From Nemertoderma westbladi (lineage: Eukaryota > Xenacoelomorpha > Nemertodermatida > Nemertodermatidae), in assembly GCA_032718475.1 (NCBI GenBank), contig JAUCBJ010008642.1, positions 1 through 49,096 on the forward strand: 49,096 nt of DNA, written 5' to 3'. Below the pieces are notes generated by a model, which worked only from the letters and a program-made list of their open reading frames with translations, was not told the origin of the DNA and did not search any database. How positions within the stretch are numbered: the stretch's first letter is position 1; every line of letters starts with the position of its first letter. The position numbers and the translations under genes were made by a program. Shown here piece after piece: positions 10,467 through 21,124 of the stretch.

Positions 10467-13400
10467 ATGTCTGACACACCACAAAACCTATCAGATAGTC
10501 TACTTGACATAACCATCTGTGATACAGATAGGACTGTGGAACGATTAAGAGAGGAGTTCCGTTCACCTCCTGCTAAAAGAAAGGTCACTCCTCCAGTAGT
10601 ATCAGACCCTAGGCTAATCCACCATAGGTCAATTATAGGCACTCGAGCCCAGGTCAAACGGGACCAAGAGGCAGCTGTCCTATCACAGCAACGTCTTGGT
10701 CAAGAACCTGATTCCAAGCGACACGATAGCTCCAGTAGCTCGGATACTGTAGAGCTGAATCCCGAACGTGGAGTGAAGATGGTGGATACAGCTTACTCAG
10801 ATCCTCTTCTCACTCTTCCAGCCGCAGTACTAACTATGATCTTGATTGCGGTGGAGGAACACCTAAGCGATTGGGCGAGAAATAAGCGATCGACCCAGGA
10901 TAATTATGCGGGATACGCAAGGGAAGAATTGATGTCTATTGTTGAGTCACAATGGAACTTTCCCGGACCAGGATTCCCGCTGGATTTGTCAGAAGCTACT
11001 TGGGAAGACATATACCGGATGGGAGTGGCTAAGGAGACAACGGATCCAGCTGTCTGGAAGAGGTCGGCAGCGGGGTATGTGCAGGGATTCTTCGGCTCCT
11101 TAGAGAGACTAGAAGAACAACTGTTTAGACAACCAAAAGGACCTCAAGAGCAGGAAGAGCTGCTTTATCAAGTACGCGAAAGAACTCTACGCATCAGACT
11201 GATCCTATCGGCCTTTGAGGAAACTTCCAAAAGAAAGCAGGACACGTCGCTGCAAGTTGCTGTCAAGACTTGGTTCCATCGGGTAGGTCTCAAAGTTCAA
11301 GAAACAGCCCAGTGGAAATCCCGGTTGGCGGAGCGACCCACCTACGAAGAATCAACCGATGCCACTTTTTCTCAAGTGGAAAGTGAAGTGACAGCAGAGA
11401 AACCGCGACCGAGAGACGACATTGATATCTATCTGTCAGACTATCAGAGATTCATAGGAGACGAGGAGTTGAGAAGACGGCTGGCTGGACTTTCCCCTAA
11501 TAGTGAAGGAACCAAGCATGTGTTGGACGCACTCGATACTGAAATGTTAGCCGCAAAACAAGCTGAATTTGATGAACAACTCCGCATCGCTAGAGCCCAG
11601 GAAGAACAAGTCAAGAAAAAACAGATAGAGGACCGAAAGGCAGAAGCAGCGGCAAAAGCGGCAGCGGCAATGGAAGCAGAAAGAAAGGTGACAGAAGTAG
11701 AAAGAAAGGCGGCAGAAGCAGAAAGAAAGACACAAGTGGCAGTGGCAGAGGTAGAAAGAAAAGCGGCAGAAGCAGAAAGAAAGACACAAGTGGCAGTGGC
11801 AGAGGTAGAAAGAAAAGCGGCAGAAGCAGAAAGAAAGACACAAGTGGCAGTGGCAGAGGCAGAAAGAAAAGCGGCGGAAGCCTTGGCAGAAGCAGAAAGG
11901 AGAGCATCTGACGAGATCGCCCAGCTAGCGTTGGAAAATATTCAGGAAAGTCAAGATAGTATAAATAAACGGTTAACGGATAGCCGAATGCAATTGATGA
12001 GTCGATCTACTTCCAAACGCCAAGGCTATACATCATCGGAGGAAGGAGACACCACCGACCCTGAAGGTGAAGGAAATAGATCTCGTCTAAGTAGGCGTAA
12101 AAGAATGTCCCCTCGCCAGAAATTGCCTGATTTACCTCCAGCTGTTAGAAGACAACTAACTAGCACAGTCGTAAGTGGTACCGGACCCACAGACCGAATT
12201 GTTACTGTAAGTAGACTCCCTACTATAACAGATGAACCTGAAATAATTAGGCCTGTTCTCGAAGCCACCACTTCTGTGCTAGAGACACCTGTATTCCAGG
12301 GAGCAACCTCTAAATTCCCTTTACACAGCACGAAACTATCAGTGTCTAGTAGAACAGCCCCTGAAGTGGTTCCTGTCATGGACTCCGAGCGAATGGATTG
12401 GTCGCCCGTAGTCCCTCGTCCGCCCGCCACATCGTTGGCGACTCCCGCTTCGGCGGTCGAGTGGGTGGAGGAGAGACGGAGGGGGATGGATGTCCTGCTC
12501 GGACAGATGCAAGAGACAGTCCACCAGTTCAGGGGAACTGTCAGGGAAAGTAGGTTAGAGCTGCAAGAAGTGCAGCAAAGTATCGCGCTAGAACGCGATA
12601 AATTAGTAAATGTAAAAAAGGGCATACCAACACCCCCTGTAACAATGTGTCAACCTGTTAGGCCTGAAGGATTTCATGCGCAAGGTGTGGAGCCTACACG
12701 CATCTATACTGCTAGTGAAGTAGAAACTCCTATAGCAAACCCTATTAAGGGTGATTATAAACCTGTTTGTAATGATATACCCTATAGACCTGATAATAAT
12801 CCTAGAAATTTATATACCGATAATTCGATATTAAATAACACGATGGCCCAAGAAAGCTTTACGCGTCAGATGGCTAGAACAGAAGCCCGCCAAGCGGTAA
12901 AAGTGGGAGAAATCGTCAAATTTAATGGAGATGAGATGAAATGGTTACCTTTTAATGAATATTACGAAGATAGCATACAGAATTCTGTACTATCTAGCGG
13001 AGAAAAACTGAGATTCCTCATCAAATGTTTGGAAGGACCTCCCAAGTTAATGGCGTTGAAGTTTATTGGACATCCAAGTGGATTAAGACAAGTGTGGGAT
13101 ACATTAAACACCAGGTATGGTAATAAGGATAATATCGCTAAGTATTTGTACGCAAAATTAGTAGCTCCCCGAAAATTCCTTAGTAACGAGATTATAGAGT
13201 TTTCAGATGAGATTCAAGAGATCTGCCGACAATTGGATTGGTTAGGTAAGTCGCAGGAATATCAGAGTTCTATGGTTATTGGAGCCATAGTCTCTACTTT
13301 ACCAAAAGGTGGAGTATGTACTCGCTGGGACAAGAAAGTGTTGTATATGATGGAGCAACAACGACGGAGCCCTACCATGGCTGATCTCATGTCATTCCTA

Positions 13401-15590
13401 GACGGTGAAGTCAAACTACAACTTATAAAGCAGTCCCGAGAAAAAACATCGGAAAATAAGGTAAGTGAGAAACCAGTTACTAGGAGAAGAGTAAATCCAG
13501 TATGTTATACTGACGACGGCGAAAGCCAAGCTTCTCAAGAAGAGGACAGCGGAAAAGACACTGACCACTCTTACTATGTTAATAAAAATCAGAGAGATGT
13601 AAGTAAATATAAGCCTCGAACGAATGATAGGAGAGACAAGGTTACCAAGACCCCTCCTCAGTCTCCCAACAGAATTCAGATAAGAAAGCCCGAAGAAAGA
13701 GCGAAAGTACATAACATAACCCAAGGTAAGGTGAGCAACATCAAGCCAAACTGTTTGCTGTGCGATGGGCCCCACCGTTTGAGTGCGTGTGCTGAATTTC
13801 TTAAGAAATCTCTAGTATCCAGACGAGAAGTCGTGTGGGATAAGCGGTTATGTTATAATTGTCTCAGACCAGGACACCAACGGCGAACTTGTTACTCTGA
13901 CATAAAGTGTGCAAAGTGCGGTGCGAAACATCACGTCTTGTTACACAGTGAATTCGAACGAAACCACCCGAGTCAGGTAAGTGAGCCCAAATTACATGTC
14001 CCATTCAGTGATGTGAACGACACTGACCAAGGTTCTGAGTGGGAAGGATTCTATACAGATGAATTCTCCGACGCCAACGAATCCTGTTATCTGATAAATA
14101 CCGCAGTGTATCGAGCACTTACATATGAAGAGGACACCGATACTGAGTTCCCCCTAACCACCTTTGACAAGAAACCATCTTGGAAAGCTCCAACTTCCAA
14201 CGTAGGAATACGAGAATTTCCGGTAGTACAGGTAAGAGTTCACGGTCCTAATAAAAGTTATATAGTGAACGCCCTCCTTGACTCCGGAAGTACCGGAACA
14301 TTCATCGACACAGAACTAGCCGAGGATATCTTTGCTGGACAACCCAAATTCCGAACTAAGTTAAATATGTCCGGAATTATGCAGGTTTGGAAATCTACCA
14401 TAGCAGTAGATTATTACATAGGCGCGTTGTCCACCCCACAGGATACATTAGGAGAACAAAGTATAAGGTCAGTAAAAATGGTGGCAATAAAGAACTTCGC
14501 CACTACCCAAGTGGAACCTTATAACTGGGACGAAGACGAGAGCATCCAACATTTGGAGATACCTCGATTCCCAACAGATTATCCTGGAGTGCAAATTCTC
14601 ATCGGCCAAAACGCTCATGAAGCGCTAGAAACATTGGAGAAACGACCTGCTCAACCGCAGCCATTACAAACTTATGCGGTAAGAACTAGAGTAGGTTGGT
14701 ACTTTACTGGCCCTTCCCGCAGAACTCTTGAAGAAAGATTGCCACAAGATCGGCTACTTCAAGTAAAGGATTGGGAAGAGGAGAACAGTGAGGTTGACGA
14801 ACCCACTGAGGGAATACCATACTCCTCAGACAATGACGACATATATCAACTCTTCGAGGAAGAGAACACGATCGACTTATTAACTGAAAATAAATCCTGG
14901 AACAATCAGCTAACTTTATGTCATCTGATTCACCCATCGGGACCCATGGAATACAACGATGAACTCAATGAGGAAATAGAGCGTTACAACGCTAGAATCC
15001 GGGATGAACTCGCTGTACGATTCTTTACACAAGAGTTGGTAGAACCAAATTCATACGATAAGGCTCTATCAATAGAAGAGGAAAGAGCCAAGCAAATCCA
15101 GGAGACAACTACACGTTTTCTGAAGGATCAAGGAAGATATGAAATTGGTCTACCATTTCGAAAGCGAGAACCTAGATTTATAAACAACCGACCATTAGCA
15201 GAGAAAAGAATTGCTCAATTACATCGACGCCTCACGGCAAATGCTTCAGCTAAAGAAATGTACCAAACGCAGTTGAAGAAATTTATAGATAAAGGTTATG
15301 CGGAAAGAGTACCGGAAGAAACACCCATAACCGAAAGAACATACTATCTAACGCATCATTACGTTCCCAAACCCGGTAAACCACATGAAGTAAGAGTTGT
15401 ATTCGATGGCTCCGCTCTATATATGGGTCAATCTCTCAATTCCGAGTTGTTACCAGGACCCAACTTGCTTCAATCTTTGTTGGGAATACTTCTCAGATTA
15501 AGACAATATTCCATCGCGTTCGCCTCTGATATAGAAGGCATGTTCTTACACGTTCGTGGGGCCTTCGCGCAGCACGAGGTCCAGTTATGA
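10467..15590 (+). CDS. BEL-1 Gag-protease-RT polyprotein, cut off inside RT
   Basis: One frame of 1707 codons. Residues 1 to about 300 are an unrecognised N-terminal region absent from BEL-2. About 370-490 is a charged, Ala/Glu/Lys-rich coiled coil with 18-residue repeats (54 bp). About 810-990 matches the Pao-type Gag domain (DUF1759-like, KFNGDEMKWLPF). Zinc knuckles follow: CLLCDGPH near 1095 and CYNCLRPGHQRRTC at 1129, then CAKCGAKHH. The protease motif LLDSGST has its Asp at 1272. RT begins near 1620 and reaches DIEGMF (motif A, near 1687). From 15554 the frame enters inserted DNA and stops, so the RT palm is lost from this product. The ATG fits because BEL-2 starts with nearly the same residues (MSDT-QNLSDSLLDI). 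Confidence 0.92.
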   Translation: MSDTPQNLSDSLLDITICDTDRTVERLREEFRSPPAKRKVTPPVVSDPRLIHHRSIIGTRAQVKRDQEAAVLSQQRLGQEPDSKRHDSSSSSDTVELNPERGVKMVDTAYSDPLLTLPAAVLTMILIAVEEHLSDWARNKRSTQDNYAGYAREELMSIVESQWNFPGPGFPLDLSEATWEDIYRMGVAKETTDPAVWKRSAAGYVQGFFGSLERLEEQLFRQPKGPQEQEELLYQVRERTLRIRLILSAFEETSKRKQDTSLQVAVKTWFHRVGLKVQETAQWKSRLAERPTYEESTDATFSQVESEVTAEKPRPRDDIDIYLSDYQRFIGDEELRRRLAGLSPNSEGTKHVLDALDTEMLAAKQAEFDEQLRIARAQEEQVKKKQIEDRKAEAAAKAAAAMEAERKVTEVERKAAEAERKTQVAVAEVERKAAEAERKTQVAVAEVERKAAEAERKTQVAVAEAERKAAEALAEAERRASDEIAQLALENIQESQDSINKRLTDSRMQLMSRSTSKRQGYTSSEEGDTTDPEGEGNRSRLSRRKRMSPRQKLPDLPPAVRRQLTSTVVSGTGPTDRIVTVSRLPTITDEPEIIRPVLEATTSVLETPVFQGATSKFPLHSTKLSVSSRTAPEVVPVMDSERMDWSPVVPRPPATSLATPASAVEWVEERRRGMDVLLGQMQETVHQFRGTVRESRLELQEVQQSIALERDKLVNVKKGIPTPPVTMCQPVRPEGFHAQGVEPTRIYTASEVETPIANPIKGDYKPVCNDIPYRPDNNPRNLYTDNSILNNTMAQESFTRQMARTEARQAVKVGEIVKFNGDEMKWLPFNEYYEDSIQNSVLSSGEKLRFLIKCLEGPPKLMALKFIGHPSGLRQVWDTLNTRYGNKDNIAKYLYAKLVAPRKFLSNEIIEFSDEIQEICRQLDWLGKSQEYQSSMVIGAIVSTLPKGGVCTRWDKKVLYMMEQQRRSPTMADLMSFLDGEVKLQLIKQSREKTSENKVSEKPVTRRRVNPVCYTDDGESQASQEEDSGKDTDHSYYVNKNQRDVSKYKPRTNDRRDKVTKTPPQSPNRIQIRKPEERAKVHNITQGKVSNIKPNCLLCDGPHRLSACAEFLKKSLVSRREVVWDKRLCYNCLRPGHQRRTCYSDIKCAKCGAKHHVLLHSEFERNHPSQVSEPKLHVPFSDVNDTDQGSEWEGFYTDEFSDANESCYLINTAVYRALTYEEDTDTEFPLTTFDKKPSWKAPTSNVGIREFPVVQVRVHGPNKSYIVNALLDSGSTGTFIDTELAEDIFAGQPKFRTKLNMSGIMQVWKSTIAVDYYIGALSTPQDTLGEQSIRSVKMVAIKNFATTQVEPYNWDEDESIQHLEIPRFPTDYPGVQILIGQNAHEALETLEKRPAQPQPLQTYAVRTRVGWYFTGPSRRTLEERLPQDRLLQVKDWEEENSEVDEPTEGIPYSSDNDDIYQLFEEENTIDLLTENKSWNNQLTLCHLIHPSGPMEYNDELNEEIERYNARIRDELAVRFFTQELVEPNSYDKALSIEEERAKQIQETTTRFLKDQGRYEIGLPFRKREPRFINNRPLAEKRIAQLHRRLTANASAKEMYQTQLKKFIDKGYAERVPEETPITERTYYLTHHYVPKPGKPHEVRVVFDGSALYMGQSLNSELLPGPNLLQSLLGILLRLRQYSIAFASDIEGMFLHVRGAFAQHEVQL
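11690..11880 (+). repeat. 54-bp coding minisatellite in Gag coiled coil
   Basis: Three near-perfect 54-bp units encode an 18-residue block built on ERKAAEAERKTQVAVAEV, followed by a degraded unit. Because 54 is a multiple of three, copy number can change without shifting the frame. BEL-2 has a different, shorter arrangement of similar Ala/Glu/Arg/Lys blocks (about 31960-32100), so the stalk length varies between elements. Confidence 0.88.
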
Positions 15591-18026
15591 GATACAAATT
15601 AAAATTAAGCGACTGTATCACAAAATCAGGTTTTGAGAAATTTACCCACACCACCAATCAATCAAAGAAAGGGGGACAGTACGTGTTCACCCCTTTTAAT
15701 CCCCCCCCCCCCCCCCACCCTTCTCAACCACCAATACATAACCATGACATCTACCACCCACAGAAGGGTAGAACGAACTTATTTCCAATCACACGTTAAA
15801 TATGCAAAGCCAGGTGGTGTATATGAATATAATCAACGCCGTACTCGTCTTAATTATTATAAGCGTCGTTCAATCGTTGCGCTCGTCCAGAGTAAGTCCC
15901 CCCCCCCCCCCCCCCCCCCCCCTATCAGAAAGATTTACTCAACAAAAAATAGTGTAAATAAATAAACAACTACAAGGATAAGAGGTCATGTGTAGGAAAG
16001 CTAATCAGACGATACCTTTACTAATATATTGAGCTGCATTGATCTATACATAGTAATGTTGGGTGATGGGGGGGGGGGGGGGGGGGGGGGTGAGGGGTAG
16101 GGGGTGTCTGGGTGGGTTGTTAGTATTAGAGTGCACAATATCGACGCACGCGCAGGAATGTGTTGATGTTTAATAGCACCGCATTCCCGCGTTAGAAAGC
16201 ATCCCCAATTGGAATAAATAAATTAATTAAACGCGTTTCGTTATGTTCCTCGACTTATATTATTCTCTCCACGGACGAGATATTAGCTGCTAGACAGGTA
16301 GACCTAGTCCCCCACAACAACGGTCATACCTTCAATCAATCAATCAATTGAGCTCATATGAGCTCGTATATTAGTTTTATTTATAAATTGAAATCTCACG
16401 AATTAATAGGCCTATTAGCTGATTAGTGAACTATCATATGTTAGACCATATATATATATTATATATTGGACCTTATCAAAATAGCGGTTGTACTGGGGCG
16501 GTATATGTTGTTCTCTAACCCACTGCAAGCGCATTTGAGGGGCCGGTATGTTTTAATAACTTCTGGTACAACGGGATGCAGTATTACAGCGCCAAGTAGA
16601 TTTAATCTGATCAGAATATTCCGGACGCTAAGTTCATGTCATTCCCGATAAGTCGGGACTTTACAAAACTCGTGGATAAAACCGCGTGTAGCAGAGAGCA
16701 GATAAATTGGGTTGAATTGCAAAACAGAATAATATGGAACTGTAAGTGGAACTGCGGCGATTTGGGTTTTTTTGTTATGGTGAATAGTCAGCCTGTCCGC
16801 GATATGTTCAGCTGCCCTTTTTAATGGGTTGCAGGTACAAATGAAATACACATTGCAGTTACTAAAATAAAAGTGGCGCATATTATTGTACATTTACAAC
16901 AACAATTATATAAATGCAATATGCCTGATCCCTATTAATGTACTTTGTACCGCCAATTCTGTAATTCAATAACGCAAAGCCGCGTTTACTGTACAGCAGC
17001 ACGTAATATATTTGATACTTATTATACTAACTAAACTAACAAACCGCAAGGCCTACTTACCGAAATAAATTAACTTTCAGTTAAATACAATATACTTGTT
17101 TGCTCTGTAAAAATTTTAATTAAAAACAATCCTGCCATTTAATATACCTAATTAGCATGGTTGCGTAAGCAGTATGAATTGGAATGAAATTGTGAAATAA
17201 TTTATTTAAACTATTATGTACATTTAGATTAAATAATAATACAGTAAGTTGGCCTACAGAAATAAACATTGATATTCGGAACAGTAAAACAATTATTTAT
17301 TTCATTCATTCAACTAACCAGAGAGACTCATAGCTCCAGTGAATATTAACATCCCGACGTTACTTTAGTAATAATATTAATGTCATTGAACCCGATACAC
17401 ACACACCTCCAATCAGCCAGTTCAATGGAGAGTGAGTGAATGGATGGCTACTAGCAGCAGCAGCAGTCTGCCTCTTACAAGCAAGGCTGACTGAATACCT
17501 CAAGTGTTGCTGGGAATCAAGCCAACTTGGATGTTAACCAATAAATGAGCAGTATTTAATGAGAATACATTTTTTATGCCGGTTTAATTACTTTAGATCA
17601 ATTAAAGACACGATTATTAAAGCAAATCACTTGAACTAATTAAAAACTATAATAGAATGGAGTATGCGGATTACATCTGTATATTTTTTAAGTATAATTA
17701 TTGAAGTCTTATACTGTAAAACAATTAATTTCCTTTAAAAGGCAGGTTGAAAATGGTGTTTTTACCGTAATCAACTTAATTAACTAATTAACTGCTATTA
17801 TCTTAGCTTCTCGAAGGCCACACGGAAATTCTACTTGGAAAATTTCTAAACTTTTGCCATACAACATGTGTACCAAGTTTGGATAGATTTCATCAAAGAT
17901 TGGCCGAGTTATTAACGTTTAAAATTGAACACGACAGAACGACAGAACGACAGAACGACAGAACGACAGGTTGATTAATGGTACCACTGACGCTAAGGCT
18001 CACTCACTTCGTGGCTCGCCCCACAG
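15554..18026. mobile_element. Putative DNA transposon inserted in RT of BEL-1
   Basis: RT homology stops at about 15553 and resumes at 18027. The ends carry a short inverted match (GTGGGGC at 15556 against GCCCCAC at 18018-18024) and a possible 2-bp duplication GT (15552-15553, 18027-18028). Near the right end are four CAGAACGAC units (17932-17969) and CGTTAAGGCTCACTCACTTCG-like sequence of a kind common at termini of invertebrate DNA elements. Inside are long C/G homopolymers (15703, 15898, 16066) and an AT-rich body. A small open segment (about 15744-15893) ends in a donor-like AGAGTAAGT, but its product is not recognised. IS4EU/ISL2EU-like families use 2-bp targets; this is a guess from the ends. 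Confidence 0.5.
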
Positions 18027-18923
18027 GTCAAGGCGCTAGACAGAGATAGAGACAGTCTAAGGTTTCTATGGTGGCCTGAAGGCGACCTCGAACAGAAACC
18101 AGTGGAGTACTGGATGACCATCCAGGCCTTTGGGATCATATCCAGTCCTTCGAACGCCTGCTCCGTAGTGCGAACTACTGCAGATGACAACAGAGACGCC
18201 TTCTCCAAAGAGGTGATTGATAACATCAAAAAGGACATCTATATGGACGACAATTTAAAGTCCCTTCCATCGGTAAAAGAAGCCATTGATGTCGCAAAGG
18301 GAACGATAGAGTGTTTGAAAAGAGGTGGATTTCGACTGACGAAATTCACTAGCAACTCCCGTGAGTTTCTGGAAGCGATACCAGTAGAAGACCGAGGAAC
18401 AAAAGACCTCGACCTAATAAAAGATGATCTTCCAGAAACCAAGACACTTGGCTAAAAATGCGACACAGAGAAGGATATCCTGTTTTTTCAGCTAAAACAG
18501 CGAGAGAATCCAGTTCGGACCAAACGGATTTGTTTAAGTATTTTGAGCACCTATTTCGACCCATTGGGATTTATTAGCCCAGTTATATTGATTGCTCGGA
18601 GTTTAGTACAACAAATGTGGCTTGAAAACCACTCATGGGACGATCCACTTACGGGAGAACTGTTGAAGAAATGGATGAAATGGGAAGATTCTCTACCCGC
18701 CATCGAGGGTTTTCTAATTCCCCATTCATATTTTGGCCATGTTCTCCCTACGTATTCCTATCAACTCCATGTGTTTGGAGATGCTAGCGATATGGGAATA
18801 GGAATAGTAGCATACCTTAGAGTCGAAACCCCGGATGGAATCAAAGTCGCCTTGGTTACCTCTAAGGCATTGATTAACAATAAGTTGAAGGTTCCTCGAG
18901 CGGAGTTAAAAGCGGCTCTCTAG
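18027..18923 (+). pseudogene. BEL-1 RT palm remainder and RNase H start, with stop codons
   Basis: This continues the RT after the insertion. DSLRFLWWP, then FGIISSPSNAC (motif B region), then the catalytic box YMDDNLKS (motif C), then KRGGFRLTKF. The frame meets TAA at about 18453 in the conserved TLG-K-DTEKD segment, continues in the same frame through STYFDPLGFISPV and an RNase H start (LHVFGDASDMGIG, SKALINNK, VPRAELKAAL), and stops at TAG 18921-18923. A stop and a one-base frameshift separate it from the integrase frame. The catalytic residues themselves appear intact. Confidence 0.88.
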
Positions 18924-21124
18924 CTACTGCCATCGGACGTAATGTCACAGAACAGATCGATTATCCACTGGAGAAAACTGTTTATTGGACCGATGCTTTG
19001 CTCGTGTTGGAGTATATAACCAATGAAGTCTGTCAGTTCAGCGTCTTTGTTACCAACAGAGTGGCCATTATCCTTAGTCGAACAACGATAGATCAATGGA
19101 GACATTGCCCTGGTACGATTAATCCAGCCGACATCGCATCCAGAGGAGCAACTCCACAGGAGCTGATAGATACTCCCGACTGGTTGGGTGGACCCGACTT
19201 CTTGAGCAAAGAAGAAGATGAATGGCCTCCTCACCTTACTACAGCGGAGATCAGACAGGCCAAGGGAGCGGAAAAGGTAAAACCTAAAACCCGAGCGAGC
19301 AAATCGAAACTATTTAAACCGACAATCGATCTATCTGTATTACATGCTTCCGGAAACGATGCTTCGGATCTACCATCCCTCGTCACAAACAAATCTGTTG
19401 TTGAAATTAAGAATAGAGATTGGAAATCTGGAATACCAGACGTCTCGCAAGGAATCTCACCTCTGATACAGAGAGCAATACATCATTACAGTTCCTGGAA
19501 TCGGCTCTGTAAGGCCGTCGCCTATTTAAAGCGGTTTTTTCATCATCGATATTCCAGGACGAAGACCACTGATGAGACTGCTCCATTAACATCAGCCCAG
19601 GTTCATGTCATTAAAGACCTACCAAAATATAAAATACCCGAGAGGTTTCTAAAAGAAAAGATCACTTACCAGGAGCATGACGAAGCCAATAAACAGCTAC
19701 TGCGACTCCTGCAATGCTACGAGGATTCCGATAAGTATTTCCTGTTGTTAAGAAATCCACAGATGCGCTTAAGGGATCGCTTCTCGAGCACCATGATAGA
19801 TGGGTTAATACGTGTTGGAGGAAGATTGACCAATGCGCCAATATCCTTTGACACTAAATTACCCATACTCATTAGAAATCTTGAAGTACAAATCAAGATG
19901 ATTGTAGATGTTCACAGTAAACTGTATCATGCTGGTAGAGAACGAGTTCTTAGCGAAATTCGAACTCGCTATTATTTCTATAAACCCCGTAGAGCTCTGA
20001 ACCAAATTCTTAGGAATTGCATACCTTGTAGGAAAGCATTCAGTAGGCCTTTAACTCAGCGAGAGGCAGAATTACCTAGGGAACGAGTAAGCTTCTATGA
20101 ACCACCCTTCACTAATACTGGTGTGGATTTATTTGGCCCTATTGAAGTATATCGTGCTAGGACTATAGTCAAGAGATGGTGTGTCATCTTCGTATGTATG
20201 ACTTGTAGAGCCATCCATCTTGATATGGTGAACGATCTATCTACTAACAGTTTTGTCTTAAGTTTACGACGACAGATCGCTCGCTTCGGAACTAGTAATA
20301 CCATGCGATCGGACAAAGGAACGAACTTCATTGGTGCCAACAACGAAATCCAAGCTTACATGAGGGACTGGAACCAGAGACAGGTGGACGATCAGCTAAG
20401 AATAACTGCATCTAGCTGGACCTTCAACGCCGCCGACGCCCCCTGGTGGGGAGGAAGTTGGGAGAGATTAATCCGAAGTGTTAAGACCGCATTTCACTTT
20501 ATAGTGCCGTGTCGTGCGTATCTCACCGATGAACTTTTGCGGACGTTAATGGAGGAAATAGCTGCCTATCTCAATGAGAGACCGCTCATGCCAGTCTCCT
20601 CGAGTCCCGATTCCCTGGAAGCGCTAACACCAGCGCACTTCCTACTAAAGAAACCTGTAGCCATGCTCCCACGACCCGAGATTGCCGACGGAGACGAATA
20701 TTGCCGTCGAACTTGGCAACTTATACAATTGCTATCCCGTCGTTTCGCTGACCATTTTGAGAAGCATTATCTGCCCACGCTACAACTTCGAACTAAGTGG
20801 TTTGCGCAGCAGGAGAATGTCAGCGCCGGAGACATGGTGCTTATTGTGGATCCCGACCTCCCACGTAAGCGTTGGCAGACAGGTCGCATCATCGAGACAC
20901 ATGTCTCAAATGATGGTTTGGTGCGCTCGGTAGAACTCGTCGTCATGCGGCGTAACTTCAAAAAACCGGGTATAATCTTTGAGACGCAACAACTCAATCG
21001 CCCAGTCGGTCGTTTATGTTTGCTGGAACGAGATCGGGAACTCTCCGGAAACTATGGAAGACAAGAAACCCTTCCCACGACCACTTCCCTAATTCCTCAA
21101 ACATCTAGGGACTCCCCGCCGTAA
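18920..21124 (+). pseudogene. BEL-1 RNase H end, integrase and C-terminal domain
   Basis: A long frame of about 708 codons in a different phase from the RT. It opens with the RNase H part VYWTDALLVLEYI and the Pao hallmark WRHCPGTINPADIASRGATP. The integrase zinc site follows (H-x4-H and C-x2-C in HSKLYH...CIPC, nt 19912-20035), then a DDE core: D in TGVDLFGPI (about 20125), D in MRSDKGTNF (about 20307) and E in GGSWERLIRSVK (about 20462). The C-terminal part (AGDMVLIVD, RKRWQTGRI, VVMRRNF) resembles DUF5641, usual at the end of Pao polyproteins. It has no own ATG at the start and depends on the upstream frame, so it is listed as broken although the integrase itself is uninterrupted. Confidence 0.9.

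Noticed and set aside
11547-11907. Minus-strand Leu/Cys-rich frames that look like membrane proteins
   Set aside because: They are the reverse of the Gag coiled-coil minisatellite (Ala/Glu/Lys codons); the same artefact occurs at 31757-32150.
15587-15965. Proline-rich frames beside the poly-C runs
   Set aside because: Pro runs come from homopolymer C of uncertain length; only the short open segment before 15893 is mentioned, without a function.
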